Origin: Ceratotherium simum simum
Lineage: Eukaryota; Chordata; Mammalia; Perissodactyla; Rhinocerotidae
Direction of reading: 5' to 3'
DNA length: 64,000 nucleotides
NCBI RefSeq assembly: GCF_000283155.1
Contig: NW_004454210.1
Location: 4,044,568-4,108,567, forward strand
Below the pieces are notes generated by a model. The model made no database searches, was not told the origin of the DNA, and was given only the letters and a program-made list of their open reading frames with translations. Position numbers and translations under genes: made by a program. Position 1 is the first letter of the stretch, and each line of letters opens with the position of its first letter. Shown here one piece after another: positions 25,145 to 36,885 of this stretch.

Positions 25145-25624
25145 NNNNNNNNNNNNNNNNNNNNNNNNNNNNNNNNNNNNNNNNNNNNNNNNNNNNNNNN
25201 NNNNNNNNNNNNNNNNNNNNNNNNNNNNNNNNNNNNNNNNNNNNNNNNNNNNNNNNNNNNNNNNNNNNNNNNNNNNNNNNNNNNNNNNNNNNNNNNNNNN
25301 NNNNNNNNNNNNNNNNNNNNNNNNNNNNNNNNNNNNNNNNNNNNNNNNNNNNNNNNNNNNNNNNNNNNNNNNNNNNNNNNNNNNNNNNNNNNNNNNNNNN
25401 NNNNNNNNNNNNNNNNNNNNNNNNNNNNNNNNNNNNNNNNNNNNNNNNNNNNNNNNNNNNNNNNNNNNNNNNNNNNNNNNNNNNNNNNNNNNNNNNNNNN
25501 NNNNNNNNNNNNNNNNNNNNNNNNNNNNNNNNNNNNNNNNNNNNNNNNNNNNNNNNNNNNNNNNNNNNNNNNNNNNNNNNNNNNNNNNNNNNNNNNNNNN
25601 NNNNNNNNNNNNNNNNNNNNNNNN
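25145..25624. other. Assembly gap (480 N)
   Basis: A run of 480 N. Both borders are antisense L1 ORF2 (left ends TTTTCCCAGC; right begins AAATGGGATTGTATTC), so the missing sequence is very likely L1. No gene can be inferred across it; long apparent reading frames crossing it are artefacts. Confidence 0.99.
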
Positions 25625-28518
25625 AAATGGGATTGTATTCTTAATGTCTCTTTCTGCTACTTCATTGTTAGTGTGTAGAAACACAACTGATTTTTGTATG
25701 TTGATTTTGTATCCTGCAACTTTGCCATATTCATTTATTATTTCTAAAAGTTTTTTGGTGGATTCTTTAGGGTTTTCTATATATAAAATCATGTCATCTG
25801 CAAATAGTGAGAGTTGCACTTTCTTTCCAATTTGGATCCCTTTTATTTCTGTTTCTTGCCTGATTGCTCTGGCTAGGACTTCCAATACTATGTTAAATAG
25901 GAGTGGTAAAAATGGACATCCTTGTCAGGTTTCTGTTCTTAGAGGGATAGATTTCAGTTTTTCACCATTGAGAATGATATTAGCTGTGGGTTTGTCATAT
26001 ATGGCCTTTATTATGTTGAGGTACTTTCCTTCTATACCCATTTTATTCAGAGTTTTTTATCATAAATGGATGCTGTATCTTGTCAAATGCTTTCTCTGCA
26101 CCTATTAAGATGATCATGAGATTTTTATTCTTCATGTTGCTAATGTGGTGTATCAGGTTAATTGATTTGCGGATGTTGAACCATCCCTGCATCCCTGGAA
26201 AAAATCCCACTTGATCATGGTATATGATCTTTTTGATGTATTGTATTCAATTTGCTAGTATTTTGTTGAGGATTTTTGCATCTATGTTTATCAGTGATAT
26301 TGGCCTGTAATTTTCTTTTTTTGTGTTGTCCTTGTCTGGTTTTGGTATCAGGGTAATGTTGGATTCATAGAATTAGTTAGGAAACTTTCCCTCCCCTTCA
26401 ATTTTTGGAAGAGTTTGAGAAGGATAGGCGTTAAGTCTTCTTTGAATGTTTGGTATAATTCACCAGGGAAGTTGTCTGGTCCTGGATTTTTATTTTTTGG
26501 GAGGTTTTTGATTACTGTTTTGATCTCCTTACTGGTGATTGCTCTATTCAGACTCTCTATTTCTTCGATTCAGTTGTGGAAGGTTGTATGATTCTAAGAA
26601 CTTATCTGTTTCTTCTAGATTATCCAATTTGTTGGCGTATAGCTTTTCATAGTATTCTCTTATAATCTTTTATGTTTCTGAGGTGTCCATTGTAATTTCT
26701 CCTCTTTCATTTCTGATTTTATTTATTTGAGTCTTCTTTCTTTTTTTTTTTTTTTTGTGAGTTGAGCTAAAGTTTTGTCAACTTGTTTATCTTTTCAAAG
26801 AACCAGCTCTTGGTTTCATTGATTTTTTTCTATTGTTTTTTTAGTCTCTATTTCATTTATTTCTGCTCTGATTTTTATTATTTCCCTCCTTCTACTGATT
26901 TTGGGCTTTGTTTGTTCTTCTTTTTCCAGTTCCTTTAGGTGCACTATTAGGTTGTTTATTTGAGATTTTTCTTGTTTGTTGAGGTATGCCTGTATTGCTA
27001 TAAACTTCCTTCTTAGAACCACTTTTGCTGTATCCCATAAATTCTGACATGTATTTTCGTTTTCATTTGTCTCCAGGTATTTTTTGATTTCTTCTTTGAT
27101 TTCTTCATTGACCCAATCATTGTTCAGTAGCATTTTGTTTAATCTCCACATATTTGTGGCTTTTCTGATTTTCTTCCTATAGTTATTTCTAGTTTCATAC
27201 CTTTGTGGTCAGAAAAGATACTTGGTATTATTTCAGTCTTCTTAAATTTATGGAGACTTGTTTTGTGGCCTAATATGTGATCTATCCTGGAGAATGTTCC
27301 ATGTGCATTTGAAAAGAATGTGTATTCTGCAGTTTTTGGATGGAATGTTCTGTATATATCCACTAAGCCCATTTGGTCTAATGTGTCATTTAAGGCCAAT
27401 GTTTCCTTATTGATCTTCTGTTTGGATGGTCTATCCATTGATGTAAGTGGAGTGTTAAAGTCCCCTACTATTGTTGTGTTGCTGGCTGTTTCTCCTTTTA
27501 TGTCTGTTAATAATTGCTTTATATAAATATATAAAGTGCTATTTAGGTGCTCCTGTGTTGGGTGCATAGATATTTACAGGTGTTACGTCCTCTTGTTGGA
27601 ATGTTCCCTTTGTTGTTATGTAATGACCTTCTTTGTCTCTTATTACAGTTTTTGTTTTAAAGTCTATTTTGTCTAATATAAGTATTGCTACCCCAGCTTT
27701 CTTTTCATTGCCACTTGCAGACAGTATCATTTTCCATCTCTTCACTTTCAGTTTGTGAGTGTCTTTAGGTCTGAAGTGTGTCTCTTGTATGCAGCATATA
27801 TATGGATCTTGTTTTTTTATCCAATCAGGCACCCTCTGCCTTTTAATTGGAGCATTTAGTCCATTGATGTTTGAAGTAGCTATTGATAAGTATGTATGTA
27901 TTGCTGTTTTGTTATTTTTTTTCTGGGTGTTTTAGTAGTTCTCCTCTGTTCCTTTCTTCTTCTCTTGCTCTCTTCCCTTGTGGTTTGATGGCTTTCTTTA
28001 GTATTATGTTTGCGTTCCTTTCTCTTATTTTTTTGTGTATTTATTATAGGTTTCTGGTTTGTGATTACCGTGAGGTGCAACCTACGTATATAGCAATCTA
28101 TATTAAGTTGACGGTCTCTTTAGTTTGACCCCTTCCTAAAAGCTCTACTCTTTTACTTCCCTCCTCCCACATTTCTGTTTTTGATATCATATCTAACCTC
28201 TTGTTTGTGCATTTGTATCCATTACCCTCTTATCATGGAAATAGATAATTTTTTCCTATTTGTGGTCTTTTCTTTCCTCCTTAAATAAGTCCCTTTAGCA
28301 TTTCTTGTAGGACTGGTTTCTTGGTGATAAACTCCTTTAAGTTTTGCTTGTCTGGGAAACTCTTTCTCTCTCCTTCCATTCTGAATGATAACCTTGCTGG
28401 GTAGAGTATTCTTGGCTGTAGATTTTTCCCTTTTAGCACTTTAAATATGTTGTGCCACTCTCTTCTAGCCTGTAAAGTTTCTGCTAAGAACTCAGCTGAT
28501 AGCCTTATGGGGTTTCCC

Positions 28519-28765
28519 TTTTTTTTTTGGTAAAGAAGATTAGCCCTGAGCTAACATCTGTTGCCAATCCTCCTCTTTTTGCTGAGGAAGATTGGCCCTG
28601 GGCTAACATCCATACCCATTTTCCTCTACTTTACATATGGGATGCCTGCCACAGCATGGCTTGATAAGTGGTGCATAGGTCTGTGCCCAGGATTCAAACC
28701 TGCGAACCCCGGGCCGCCGAAGCAGAGCACATAAACTTAACCACCATGCCAGAGGGCTGGCCCCA
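28519..28765 (-). mobile_element. ERE SINE, antisense, at a junction of two LINEs
   Basis: GGTAAAGAAGATTAGCCCTG to GCCAGAGGGCTGGCCCC. Unlike its neighbours it has no evident target-site duplication, and the LINE sequences on its two sides are not contiguous parts of one element. Confidence 0.9.
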
Positions 28766-29395
28766 AGTTTGGCTGTTTTATATACCTCACATAAATGGAA
28801 TCATATGGTATTTGTTCTTCTGTGACTGGCTTATTTCACTTACTATAATATCTTCAAGATTCATCCATGTTGTAGTATATGACAAGATTCTTTTTTAAGC
28901 TTAAGTCATATTCCATTTTATCTGTATGCCATATTTTGTCTATCCATTTATCTATCCGTTGATGGACATTTAGGTTGCTTCCACCTCTTCGCTATTGTGA
29001 ATAATGTTGCAATGAACATGGGTGTGCAAATATCTTTTCAAGATCCTTTTTTTAGTTCTTTTGAATATCTACCAAGTAGTGGGATTGCTGGATAATATGG
29101 TAATTCTATGTTTAATTTTTTGAGGAACCTTTATATTGTTTTCCATAGCGGCTGTACCATTTTACATCCCCACCAACGATGCACAAGAGTTCCAATATCT
29201 CCACATCCTTGCCAGCACTCGCTATTTCCTATTTTGGTTTTTTCTTTAAATAGTGGCCATCCCAGCAGGTATGAGGTGATATCTCATTGTGGTTTTGATT
29301 TGCATTTCCCTGATGCTTAGCAATGTTGAGCATCTTTTCATATGCTCGTTGGCCATTTCTTTGTATAACTTTTAAGTCGTTATTTTAATTAATAT
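28766..29395 (-). mobile_element. L1M LINE 3' region, antisense
   Basis: ATAAATGGAATCATATGGTA, TTGATGGACATTTAGGTTGC, GTGGGATTGCTGGATAATAT and GATTTGCATTTCCCTGATGC are the classical antisense L1 3' ORF2 motifs. Confidence 0.88.
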
Positions 29396-29404
29396 GATAT
29401 ATAC

Positions 29405-29421
29405 TGTGTGTGTGTGTAATT
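29405..29421. repeat. Short (TG)n run
   Basis: CTGTGTGTGTGTGTAA; too short to be more than a microsatellite. Confidence 0.85.
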
Positions 29422-30257
29422 TGTCACAGCCTACTGGTGGTGTTATTTTACCAATTTAAGTGACGTATAGAAACCTTACCCATCTTTATGTCCCTTACCC
29501 TCCCCCATTTATAATATAATTATCTTAAATATTTCTTTTACATACATTTAGTGCCAGGTCACACACTGCTATAATTTTTGCTTCCACTATAAAACTTAAT
29601 TTGGAACACTCAATAGGAGAAAATAAGTCTATTGTATTTACCCATGTTTTTTCTTACTATGTTCTTCCTTCCTGATGTGCCAAGATTTCCTCCTTTTATC
29701 ATTTCCTTTTTGTTTAGAGAACTTTCTTTAGCCATTCTTTTTAGGGTAGGTCTGCTGGTGACAAATTCTATTAGTTTCCTTTTATCTGAGAATGTCTTAA
29801 ATTCCCCTTCATTCCTAAAGGATATTTTTGCTGGCATAGGATTCTGGATCAATAGTTCTTTTCTTTCAGCACTTAAAAATGTTGTGCCACTTCCTTCTGG
29901 TCTCCTTGGTTTCTGATCAGATATTGACTGTCATTCAAAATATTTTCCCCCATATAGGTAACATGTCATTTTTCTCTGACTGCCTTCAGTATTTTTGTTT
30001 GTCTTTATTTTCAAAAGTTTGGTTATGATGTATCCTGGTGTGAATTTCTTTAAATTTATCCTGTTTGAGGTTTTCTCAGCTGCTTAAGTTTGTAGGTTTG
30101 TGTTTTCCTGCCAAATTTGGGAAGTTTTCAGCCATTATTTCTTCAAGTACTTTTTCAGTTGCTCCCCCTTTCATTTTTCTTTCTGGAATTCTGATCACAT
30201 GAATGTTAGGTCTTTTGTTGTAGTTCTACAGTCCTCTGAGGCTCTGTTCTTTGTTGT

Positions 30258-31075
30258 TGTTTTTTTAATAAACTTTATTTTTTAGAACAGTTTTAGGTTT
30301 ACAGAAAAATTGAGATGATAGTACAGAGAGTTCCATATACCCCACACCCAGTTTCCCCTATTGTTAACATCTTAGGTTCATATGATACCTTTGCCACAAT
30401 TAATGAACCAGTATTGATACATTATTGTTAAGTAATGTCCATGGTTTATTCACATTTCCTTTGCTTTTACCTAATATCTTTAGGATATTAGGAATATTAG
30501 GAATACCTAATATTCCAGGATCCTGTCCACGATACCACATTACAGTTAATTTTCATGTTTCCTTAGGCTCATCTTGGCTATGATGGGTTCTTAGACTTTC
30601 CTTGTTTTTGATAACTCTGACAGTTTTGGAGGGTACTGGTCAAGTATTTTGTAGGATGCCCTCTATTGGAATATGTCCAATGTTGTCTCATGATTAGACT
30701 GGTGTTATCATTTCGGAGGAAAACCACAGAGCTTAAGTGCCATTTTAATCGTATCATATCATGGGTGCATAGTATAATCATGATTTATTCCTGTTGATGC
30801 TGACTTCGATCACCTGGTTGGGGTAGTGCTTCTTAGATTTCACCACTGCAAAGTTGTTCTTTTTTCTCCCTTTCTGCACTGTACTCTTTTAAAGAAAGTC
30901 ATTATGTGCAGCCCACACTTAAGGAGTAGGGATTTATGTTTCTCCTGCTTGAGGGTGGAGTTTCTATATAAATTATTTGGAATTCTTTTGCTAAAGACAT
31001 TTGTCTCTTCTATCCTATTTATTTATTTACTCAATCATTTATTTATATCAGTATGGACTCATGCATATATATTTC
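30258..31075 (-). mobile_element. L1M-type 3' untranslated sequence, antisense, nested
   Basis: ATAAACTTTATTTTTTAGAA, CAGTTTTAGGTTTACAGAAA and CATGATTAGACTGGTGTTAT match a common antisense L1 3' UTR. It separates two collinear parts of the HAL1-like element. Confidence 0.7.
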
Positions 31076-31276
31076 ATTCTTTTTTTTCCCTTCAATCTGT
31101 TTACTGTCTTTTGTTCATATTGGGTGATTCCTATTATTTTATCTTTCAGTTCACTGATTCTTTCCTCTGTCCGTTCCATTCTACTGTTGAGTTTATTCAC
31201 CATGCTTTTTGCTTTGGTTATTATATTTTTCAGTTCTAGAATTTCCATTTGGTTCTTCTTTGGGTTTTCTGTTTCT

Positions 31277-31486
31277 CTCTCTCTCTCTTTTTTTTTTTTT
31301 TTTTGGTGAGGAAGATTGGCCCTGAGCTAACATCTGTGTCAGTCTTCCTCTATTTTGTCTATAGGACGCCACCACAGCATGGCTTGATGAGTGGTGTGTA
31401 GGTCCACGCCCGGGATCCAAACCCAGGAATCCCGGGCAGCTAAAGCAGAGTATGCGAACTTAACCAGTATACCACTGGGCCAGCCC
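31277..31486 (-). mobile_element. ERE SINE, antisense, with 18-base target-site duplication
   Basis: Starts in a CT/T-rich tail, GTGAGGAAGATTGGCCCTGA, and ends ACCACTGGGCCAGCCC. TTTGGGTTTTCTGTTTCT at 31259-31276 is repeated exactly at 31487-31504. Confidence 0.97.
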
Positions 31487-31581
31487 TTTGGGTTTTCTGT
31501 TTCTTTGATGAAACTTCCTATTTCTTTGCTGAGGCTTTCTGTGTGTTCATTTGTTTCAAACACGTTTGTAATTGATTGTTT

Positions 31582-31880
31582 TTTGCTTTTTGTTTGTGAG
31601 GAAGATCAGCTCTGAGCTAACATCCGTGCTAATCCTCCTCTTTTGCTGAGGAAGACCAGCTCTGAGCTAACATCTATTGCCAATCCTCCTCCTTTTTTTT
31701 TCCCCCCAAAGCCCCAGTAGATAGTTGTATGTCATAGTTGCACATCCTTCTAGTTGCTGTATGTGGGACGCGGCCTCAGCATGGCCGGAGAAGCGGTGAG
31801 TCGGTGCGCGCCCGGGATCTGAACCCGGGCCGCCAGTAGCAGAGTGCATGCACTTAACCGCTAAGCCACGGGGCCGGCCC
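31582..31880 (-). mobile_element. ERE SINE, antisense, long form
   Basis: Has two tail modules (GAGGAAGATCAGCTCTGAGC and GAGGAAGACCAGCTCTGAGC), then the CCCCAAAGCCCCAGTAGATA body and GCCACGGGGCCGGCCC. TGTAATTGATTGTTT at 31567-31581 and 31881-31895 is a perfect duplication. Confidence 0.97.
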
Positions 31881-32173
31881 TGTAATTGATTGTTTAAACG
31901 TTTTTTGTCATGACTGCTTTAAAATTGTAGCTTGGTAATTCTATCATCTCTATCATCTCAGTATTGACATCTATTGATTTTTTTTTTTCCATTTAGTTTG
32001 AGATCTTCCTAGTTCTTGGTATGACAAACAATTGTCAACATTTTTGTATTATGTTAAAAGATTCTGGATTTTATATAAACCTTCTGTTTTAACTGGTTTC
32101 CACTCTGGCAGGGGATTGATGAGATTGCAGAGGGTGCCCCTTTGTTACTCCTAGGTAGGGATAGAAGTTAAGG

Positions 32174-32580
32174 TTTCCCACTGGGCATCTGTTGACACCC
32201 CAGGGAGTGCTCCTCATTACTACTGGATTGGGGTGGAAGTTTCAGTTCCCCATTGGGCTTCCACTGATACTTTCCTGGCTGGGAAGGTAGGAGTGCCCTA
32301 TTATTGCTCCCCATTTGGCCTCTACTGACACCCTGGGGGTGGGAGTTGGCTTTGTTACCACTTGGTGGTTGTGAAAGTCTTGACTCTCCACTTGGTCTCC
32401 TCTGACACCACTTTAGTGGGGGAACAAAGAGCACCTGCTTATCCCCTACAGAGATGAAGGTCCTGACTCCCTACTCAGCCTTCTCTAACACTACCCACCA
32501 GAATGGATGGGTTGAGGTGATTTGTTGCAGCCTCGTGGGGATGGAAATCTAGGCTCCCCACTTGGCCTTTCCTGGCATGG
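32174..32580. repeat. Degenerate tandem array, period 61-87 bases
   Basis: Six variants of CTCCCCACTTGGCCTCTACT-GACACC start at about 32174, 32245, 32306, 32384, 32467 and 32554. Lies in the 5' region of the antisense HAL1/L1M-like element. Confidence 0.75.
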
Positions 32581-33076
32581 CTTGGGGAGGGGCTGCAGTT
32601 TTTTCCTGTGGTTTTTGGCTGGAGTAGAGTGGTTAGTATCTGTGAGTTTCTTTCTTACTAGGTTGCTCCTTTCCTGGATTTGAATAGAGAGAGCAGGCTT
32701 TCTTTGTCTGTGCCCACTGGTGTTTTCAGCTTGCCAGCTTCTTCAGTTTCCAGTCTGAGATATATGAGGCAAGAAGAAAACCTAGGTAACTCACCAGCTT
32801 GTCATTCCTTGGGTCCCAAAGTTCCCAGCCAGTCTGCCTTCTTCTACCCACATTTCAGACTCTTCTCATTATGTTTTTTTAAAATATATAATATCCAAAG
32901 TATTTAGTTTCACTTAGCAGAAGGAATAGGGAAAAGCACATTTATTCTGTCTTCCCAGAAGAAGTCTTCAGCTTATGCCTTTTAAAAACCACACTCTTTA
33001 CTTCATTTAGTAAGGCTTTAGAAAGAAGCAGAAATAAATGCATGTATTCAACTTAAAAAAATTTCCTACCGTTTTT

Positions 33077-33367
33077 TTTTTTTTGTAAGGAAGATCAGCC
33101 CTGAGCTAACATCCATGCCAATCCTCCTCTTTTTGCTGAGGAAGACCAGCCGTGAGCTAACATGTGTTGCCAGTCCTCCTCCTTTTTTACCCCAAAGCCC
33201 CAGTAGATAGTTGTATGTCATAGCTGCACATCTTTCTAGTTGCTGTATGTGGGACGCCGCCTCAGCATGGCCGGACCAGCGGTGCGTTGGTGCGCGCCCG
33301 GGATCCGAACCCGGGCCGCCAGTAGCGGAGCACATGCACTTAACCGCTAAGCCACGGGGCCGGCCCC
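33077..33367 (-). mobile_element. ERE SINE, antisense, long form
   Basis: Same two-tail structure as 31582-31880, ending CTAAGCCACGGGGCCGGCCC. CCTACCGTTTTT (33065-33076) and CCTACTGTTTTT (33368-33379) flank it. Confidence 0.96.
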
Positions 33368-33409
33368 CCTACTGTTTTTAATCAAAGCTCTGTGTGATGT
33401 TTTTAACCC

Positions 33410-33495
33410 CACTAGGCTCAGACTTTTGTCAAATAGAGGCAATAACCCCAGCCCTACCTCTCTTAGAGATTGTAAGAATTGTGTACTTGTACATA
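33410..33495 (+). mobile_element. MIR SINE fragment, sense
   Basis: TCAAATAGAGGCAATAACCC and CTCTCTTAGAGATTGTAAGA resemble MIR. Confidence 0.5.
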
Positions 33496-33522
33496 GTACA
33501 TATTGTTTGAATTTTCCTGAAG

Positions 33523-33560
33523 GATAAGAGAGAGAGAGAAGGAGGAGAGAGAGGGGGAGG
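33523..33560. repeat. Purine-rich (GA)n run
   Basis: AAGAGAGAGAGAGAAGGAGG followed by AGAGAGAGGGGGAGG. Confidence 0.85.
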
Positions 33561-36052
33561 ATTCCCTTTAGGGGATGAGGACTTGAGTAGAAAATAGTTG
33601 TCTACTATTTTTTGCTTTTTGAATGTTAATATATTACTTATATTTAAAAATTAAATTTTAAACTGTTTTACGATCACTTGGATCAGTAAGCAGGGATCCA
33701 AAGAGTTTTCAGGTTGAGTAAGAACAAGCCATGTCATATCAACATCATGTCCTCCTTTGGGAAGGTTTCTGGATAGGGAGCTCAGGGGAGTTTGTGTCAT
33801 TGGATGGGTAAGGGCACTTCATCAGAGATATGTAAGCAAGATGGAGAGTCTAGGCTGGATGCTAGGTGTAATTGCTACTGTTTATATCGGTCTGATCAGT
33901 GGTTTGATATTAATCTGGAGGAAACTTTCTAAGGAAAAAAGCCCTGCAGCTTACCATTAGCTTTATGTTATTTTACATTTAATGAATAATTTGCTTAAAG
34001 AATTAGAAGACACACTTATAAATTATGTACCTAATATAAAGTTGGAAGATATAACAACTACATTGGGTGATAGAATCAGGATCCAAAATGATCTTTACAA
34101 ATTGGAGCAATGAGCTAATTCTATGGAGATGAAATAGCAAGGTAAGGTCATATACTTGGATTTTTATTTTATTTTAATCAACTTTATATGCACAGTTCTG
34201 GGAAGGCAGAGATTAAAAGCAGCATGAGTAGAAAAAGACAAGTATTTTAGTGGTCAACTATACATTGATACAAATGTATAGTAAGATATGGCTGCCAAAA
34301 GAGAAAAGAATGTAATTTTTAGCTACATTAATAGAATTAATAGAAGGTGATAGTGCTGGTCTACTCTGCATGAGTCATACTAGGCCTGGAGTATTTCATT
34401 CATTTCCTGGGGCCATTCTTATAAAAAGAGTGTAGACAAAGCAAAGCATTTACATGTGGGAGCAGCCAAAATGGTGATTTGATTAAAAACTGTGTCAAAG
34501 AAAGTGGGTATGTTTAACCTAGAGAAGAAAAACTTGGAATCTAAATAATAATATTTCAATTGTTTAGACAGTGAAAAAATAGACTAGACTTGTTCTTTTT
34601 GCTCTGAAGAGGACAATCTAGAATCAGGAGGTGGAAGTTTCCAGGTGGATATAAAGAAGAACTGACCAACAGTGAGGGCTGCCTGCAGATGGGCTGAGGC
34701 CCAAGGAAATGACATTATTCTAGGAAAACTGCTTGTCAAGAGGCTATAGCGGGGATTTAGGTATGGGCTGGCTGCTTGCTGTAGATCAGTGCTACTGAAA
34801 GGATCTTATTTTCCATTTTTTCCCCCTTGTGTGTTTATTTTATTTTCCCCCCAGCATCATATTACTTTTCTTTGTAATTGAGATAAAATTCGCCCTTTTA
34901 AATATAATTCAGTGATTTTTAGTATATTCACAAGGTCATTTACCCATCACCTAAATCTAATTTTAAATAATTCCAGAACATTTTTTTCATCACCTTGAAA
35001 GGAAAGCGCATACCCATTAGCAGTCACTCCCCATTCCTCCTCGCCCCAGTCCCTGGCAACCATTAATCAATTCTCTGTTGCCTATTCTGGACATTTCTTG
35101 TAAATGGCCTCATACAATATGTGGCCTCTTGTGTCTGACTTCATTCACTTAGTGTAATGTTTTCAAGGTTTATCCATATTGTAGCATGTATCGGTACTTA
35201 ATTCCTTTTCATGGCTGCGTAATATTCCTTGTATGGAGATACCGCATTTTGTTTATCCTGATAGACATTTAGATGGTTTCTGCTTTTGGGCTATTATGAA
35301 TAATGCTGCTATGGACATTTGTGTATAAGTTTTTGTGGACATATTGTTTCATTTCTCTTGGGTGTATACATAGGGGTGAAATTGCTGGGTTGTGTGGTAA
35401 CTACTTTTTGAGAAAATGCCAAACTGTTTTCTATAGCAGCTGCACTGTTTCACATTCCTACCAGCAATGTATGAATGTTCCAATCTCTATATCCTTGCCA
35501 ACATTTTTTTATTGTTTTTGTTTTTGATTACAGCCATTCCAGCGGTTGTGATGTGATATCTCATTATGGTTTTGATTTGCAATTTCCTAATGATTAATGG
35601 TGTTGAGCATATTTTTATGTGCTTATCAGCCATTTAGATACACTCCTTGGAGATATGTCTATTCAGATAATTTGCCAATTTTTACATTGGATTGTCTTTT
35701 TATTGTTGAGTTTTAAGATTCTTTATGTAGCCTAGACACTGGATTCTTATCAGATGTATGATTTGCAAATATTTTTTTCCATTCTTTACATTGTCTTTTC
35801 ACTTTCTTGATAGTGTCTTTTGAAGCAGAAAAGTTTTTAATTTTGATGAAATGCAGTTTATCTAATTTTTTTAGGTGTGATATCTAAGAACCATCGCCTA
35901 ACCGAACATCATGAGGATTTGCACGTATGTTTTCTTTGAGGAGTTTTTAGATCTTTGGTCCATTTTGAGTTAATTTTTGTATATAGTGTGAGATAGGAAT
36001 CCAACTTTATTCTTTTGCATGTAGGTATCCAGTTGTCCCAGCACCATTTTTT

Positions 36053-36300
36053 TCTTCTTTTTTTTGGTGAGGAAGGTTAACCCTGGGCTAACATCTGTTG
36101 CCAGTCCTCCTCTTTTTGCTGAGAAAGATTGGCCCTGAGCTAACATCTGTGCCAATCTTCCTCTATTTATATATGGGACACCTGCCACCTCATGGCTGGA
36201 TGAGTGGTGCGTAGGTCCGTGCCTGGGATCCAAACCTGTGAACCCCAGGCTGCTGAAGCAGAGTGTGCGAACTTAATCACTACACCACTGGGCCGGACCC
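36053..36300 (-). mobile_element. ERE SINE, antisense
   Basis: GGTGAGGAAGGTTAACCCTG to CACCACTGGGCCGGACCC. CCAGCACCATTTTTT at 36038-36052 and 36301-36315 is a perfect duplication. Confidence 0.97.
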
Positions 36301-36376
36301 CCAGCACCATTTTTTAAAAATACTATTCTTTCCTCCATTAAATTGTCTTGGCAATTTATCAAAAATCAATTGGCTA

Positions 36377-36652
36377 GGGGCTGGCCTGGTGGCGTAGTGG
36401 TTAAGTTCATGCATTCTGCTTCAGCGGCCCAGGGTTCACCAGTTTGGATCCTGGGCACAGACCTACTCATCACTCATCAAGCCATGCTGAGGTGGCGTCC
36501 CACAGAGAGCAACTAGAAGGATATACAACTATGACAATTATCTACTGACACTTTGGAGAGAAAAAAGGAAAAAAGGAGGAAGATTGGCAACAGATGTTAG
36601 CTCAGGGCCAATCTTCCTCAAAAAAAAAAAAATGAAATGGTTATTTAAAAAA
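36377..36652 (+). mobile_element. ERE SINE, sense
   Basis: GGGGCTGGCCTGGTGGCGTA to CTCAGGGCCAATCTTCCTCA and an A tail. AAAAATCAATTGGCTA at 36361-36376 and 36653-36668 is a perfect 16-base duplication. Opposite in orientation to the ERE 76 bases upstream. Confidence 0.97.
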
Positions 36653-36885
36653 AAAAATCAATTGGCTATAGATGTATGGGTGCTACTCAAAGGATTTTGT
36701 GCCAGAATGTCAAGCAATGAACTGCTTCTCTCATAGATAAAGTCTCACTAGGAAAAGAAAAAAGTCAGCTTAGTGACTTGATTAATTTATGTTCTGAAGC
36801 GAGCTCCTTATCTCCTTATGGACTGGTAACAGTTTACTCACTAGCAAATGTTTGTGGATCACCTTTTGAGTAGCACTGCTCTAGA

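Larger units (their letters stand above)
23715..28518 (-). mobile_element. Long antisense L1 LINE with ORF2 remnant, gapped
   Basis: On the - strand the order is: L1 5'-side sequence and ORF1-ORF2 spacer (about 28518-27880), ORF2 endonuclease (27832-27139; GDFNTPL near 27460), reverse transcriptase (FADDMILY near 25800), then, after the N gap, the C-terminal part (MEYYSAIKKKK near 24080) and 3' end at about 23715. Frames are broken by shifts and stops (for example between 27567 and 27539), so it is inactive. It is cut by an ERE at 24571-24752. Same antisense orientation as most LINEs in this intron. Confidence 0.92.
29540..32700 (-). mobile_element. HAL1/L1M-like LINE, antisense, with several insertions
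   Basis: 29700-30257 (AAATTTGGGAAGTTTTCAGC, ATTATTTCTTCAAGTACTTT) continues at 31080-31276 and 31487-31581, then 31881-32700. A - strand remnant at 31248-31048 reads like L1 ORF1 (RMERTEERISELKDKIIG, coiled-coil type). Interrupted by a different L1 3' end (30258-31075) and two EREs. The 5' part carries a degenerate tandem array (32174-32580). Family name is from memory. Confidence 0.7.
34825..36680 (-). mobile_element. L1M LINE 3' region, antisense, cut by two EREs
   Basis: AATTGAGATAAAATTCGCCC, CCTGGCAACCATTAATCAAT, GAAATTGCTGGGTTGTGTGG and TTTGCATGTAGGTATCCAGT run in antisense L1 order. It resumes at 36301 (CCAGCACCATTTTTT) and again after 36652 (ATTGGCTATAGATGTATGGG). Confidence 0.88.

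Noticed and set aside
25098..26108. Long open frames spanning the N run
   Set aside because: They are open only because unknown bases have no stops; the real sequence on both sides is antisense L1.
30826..31239. Open frame of about 137 codons, hydrophobic, on the + strand
   Set aside because: It is the reverse strand of L1 3' UTR and ORF1 remnants; the hydrophobic look comes from T-rich antisense LINE sequence.
31667..33335. Two related - strand frames beginning SATGGPGSDPGRAPTHR-like
   Set aside because: Both are translations of ERE SINEs (31582-31880 and 33077-33367), not genes.
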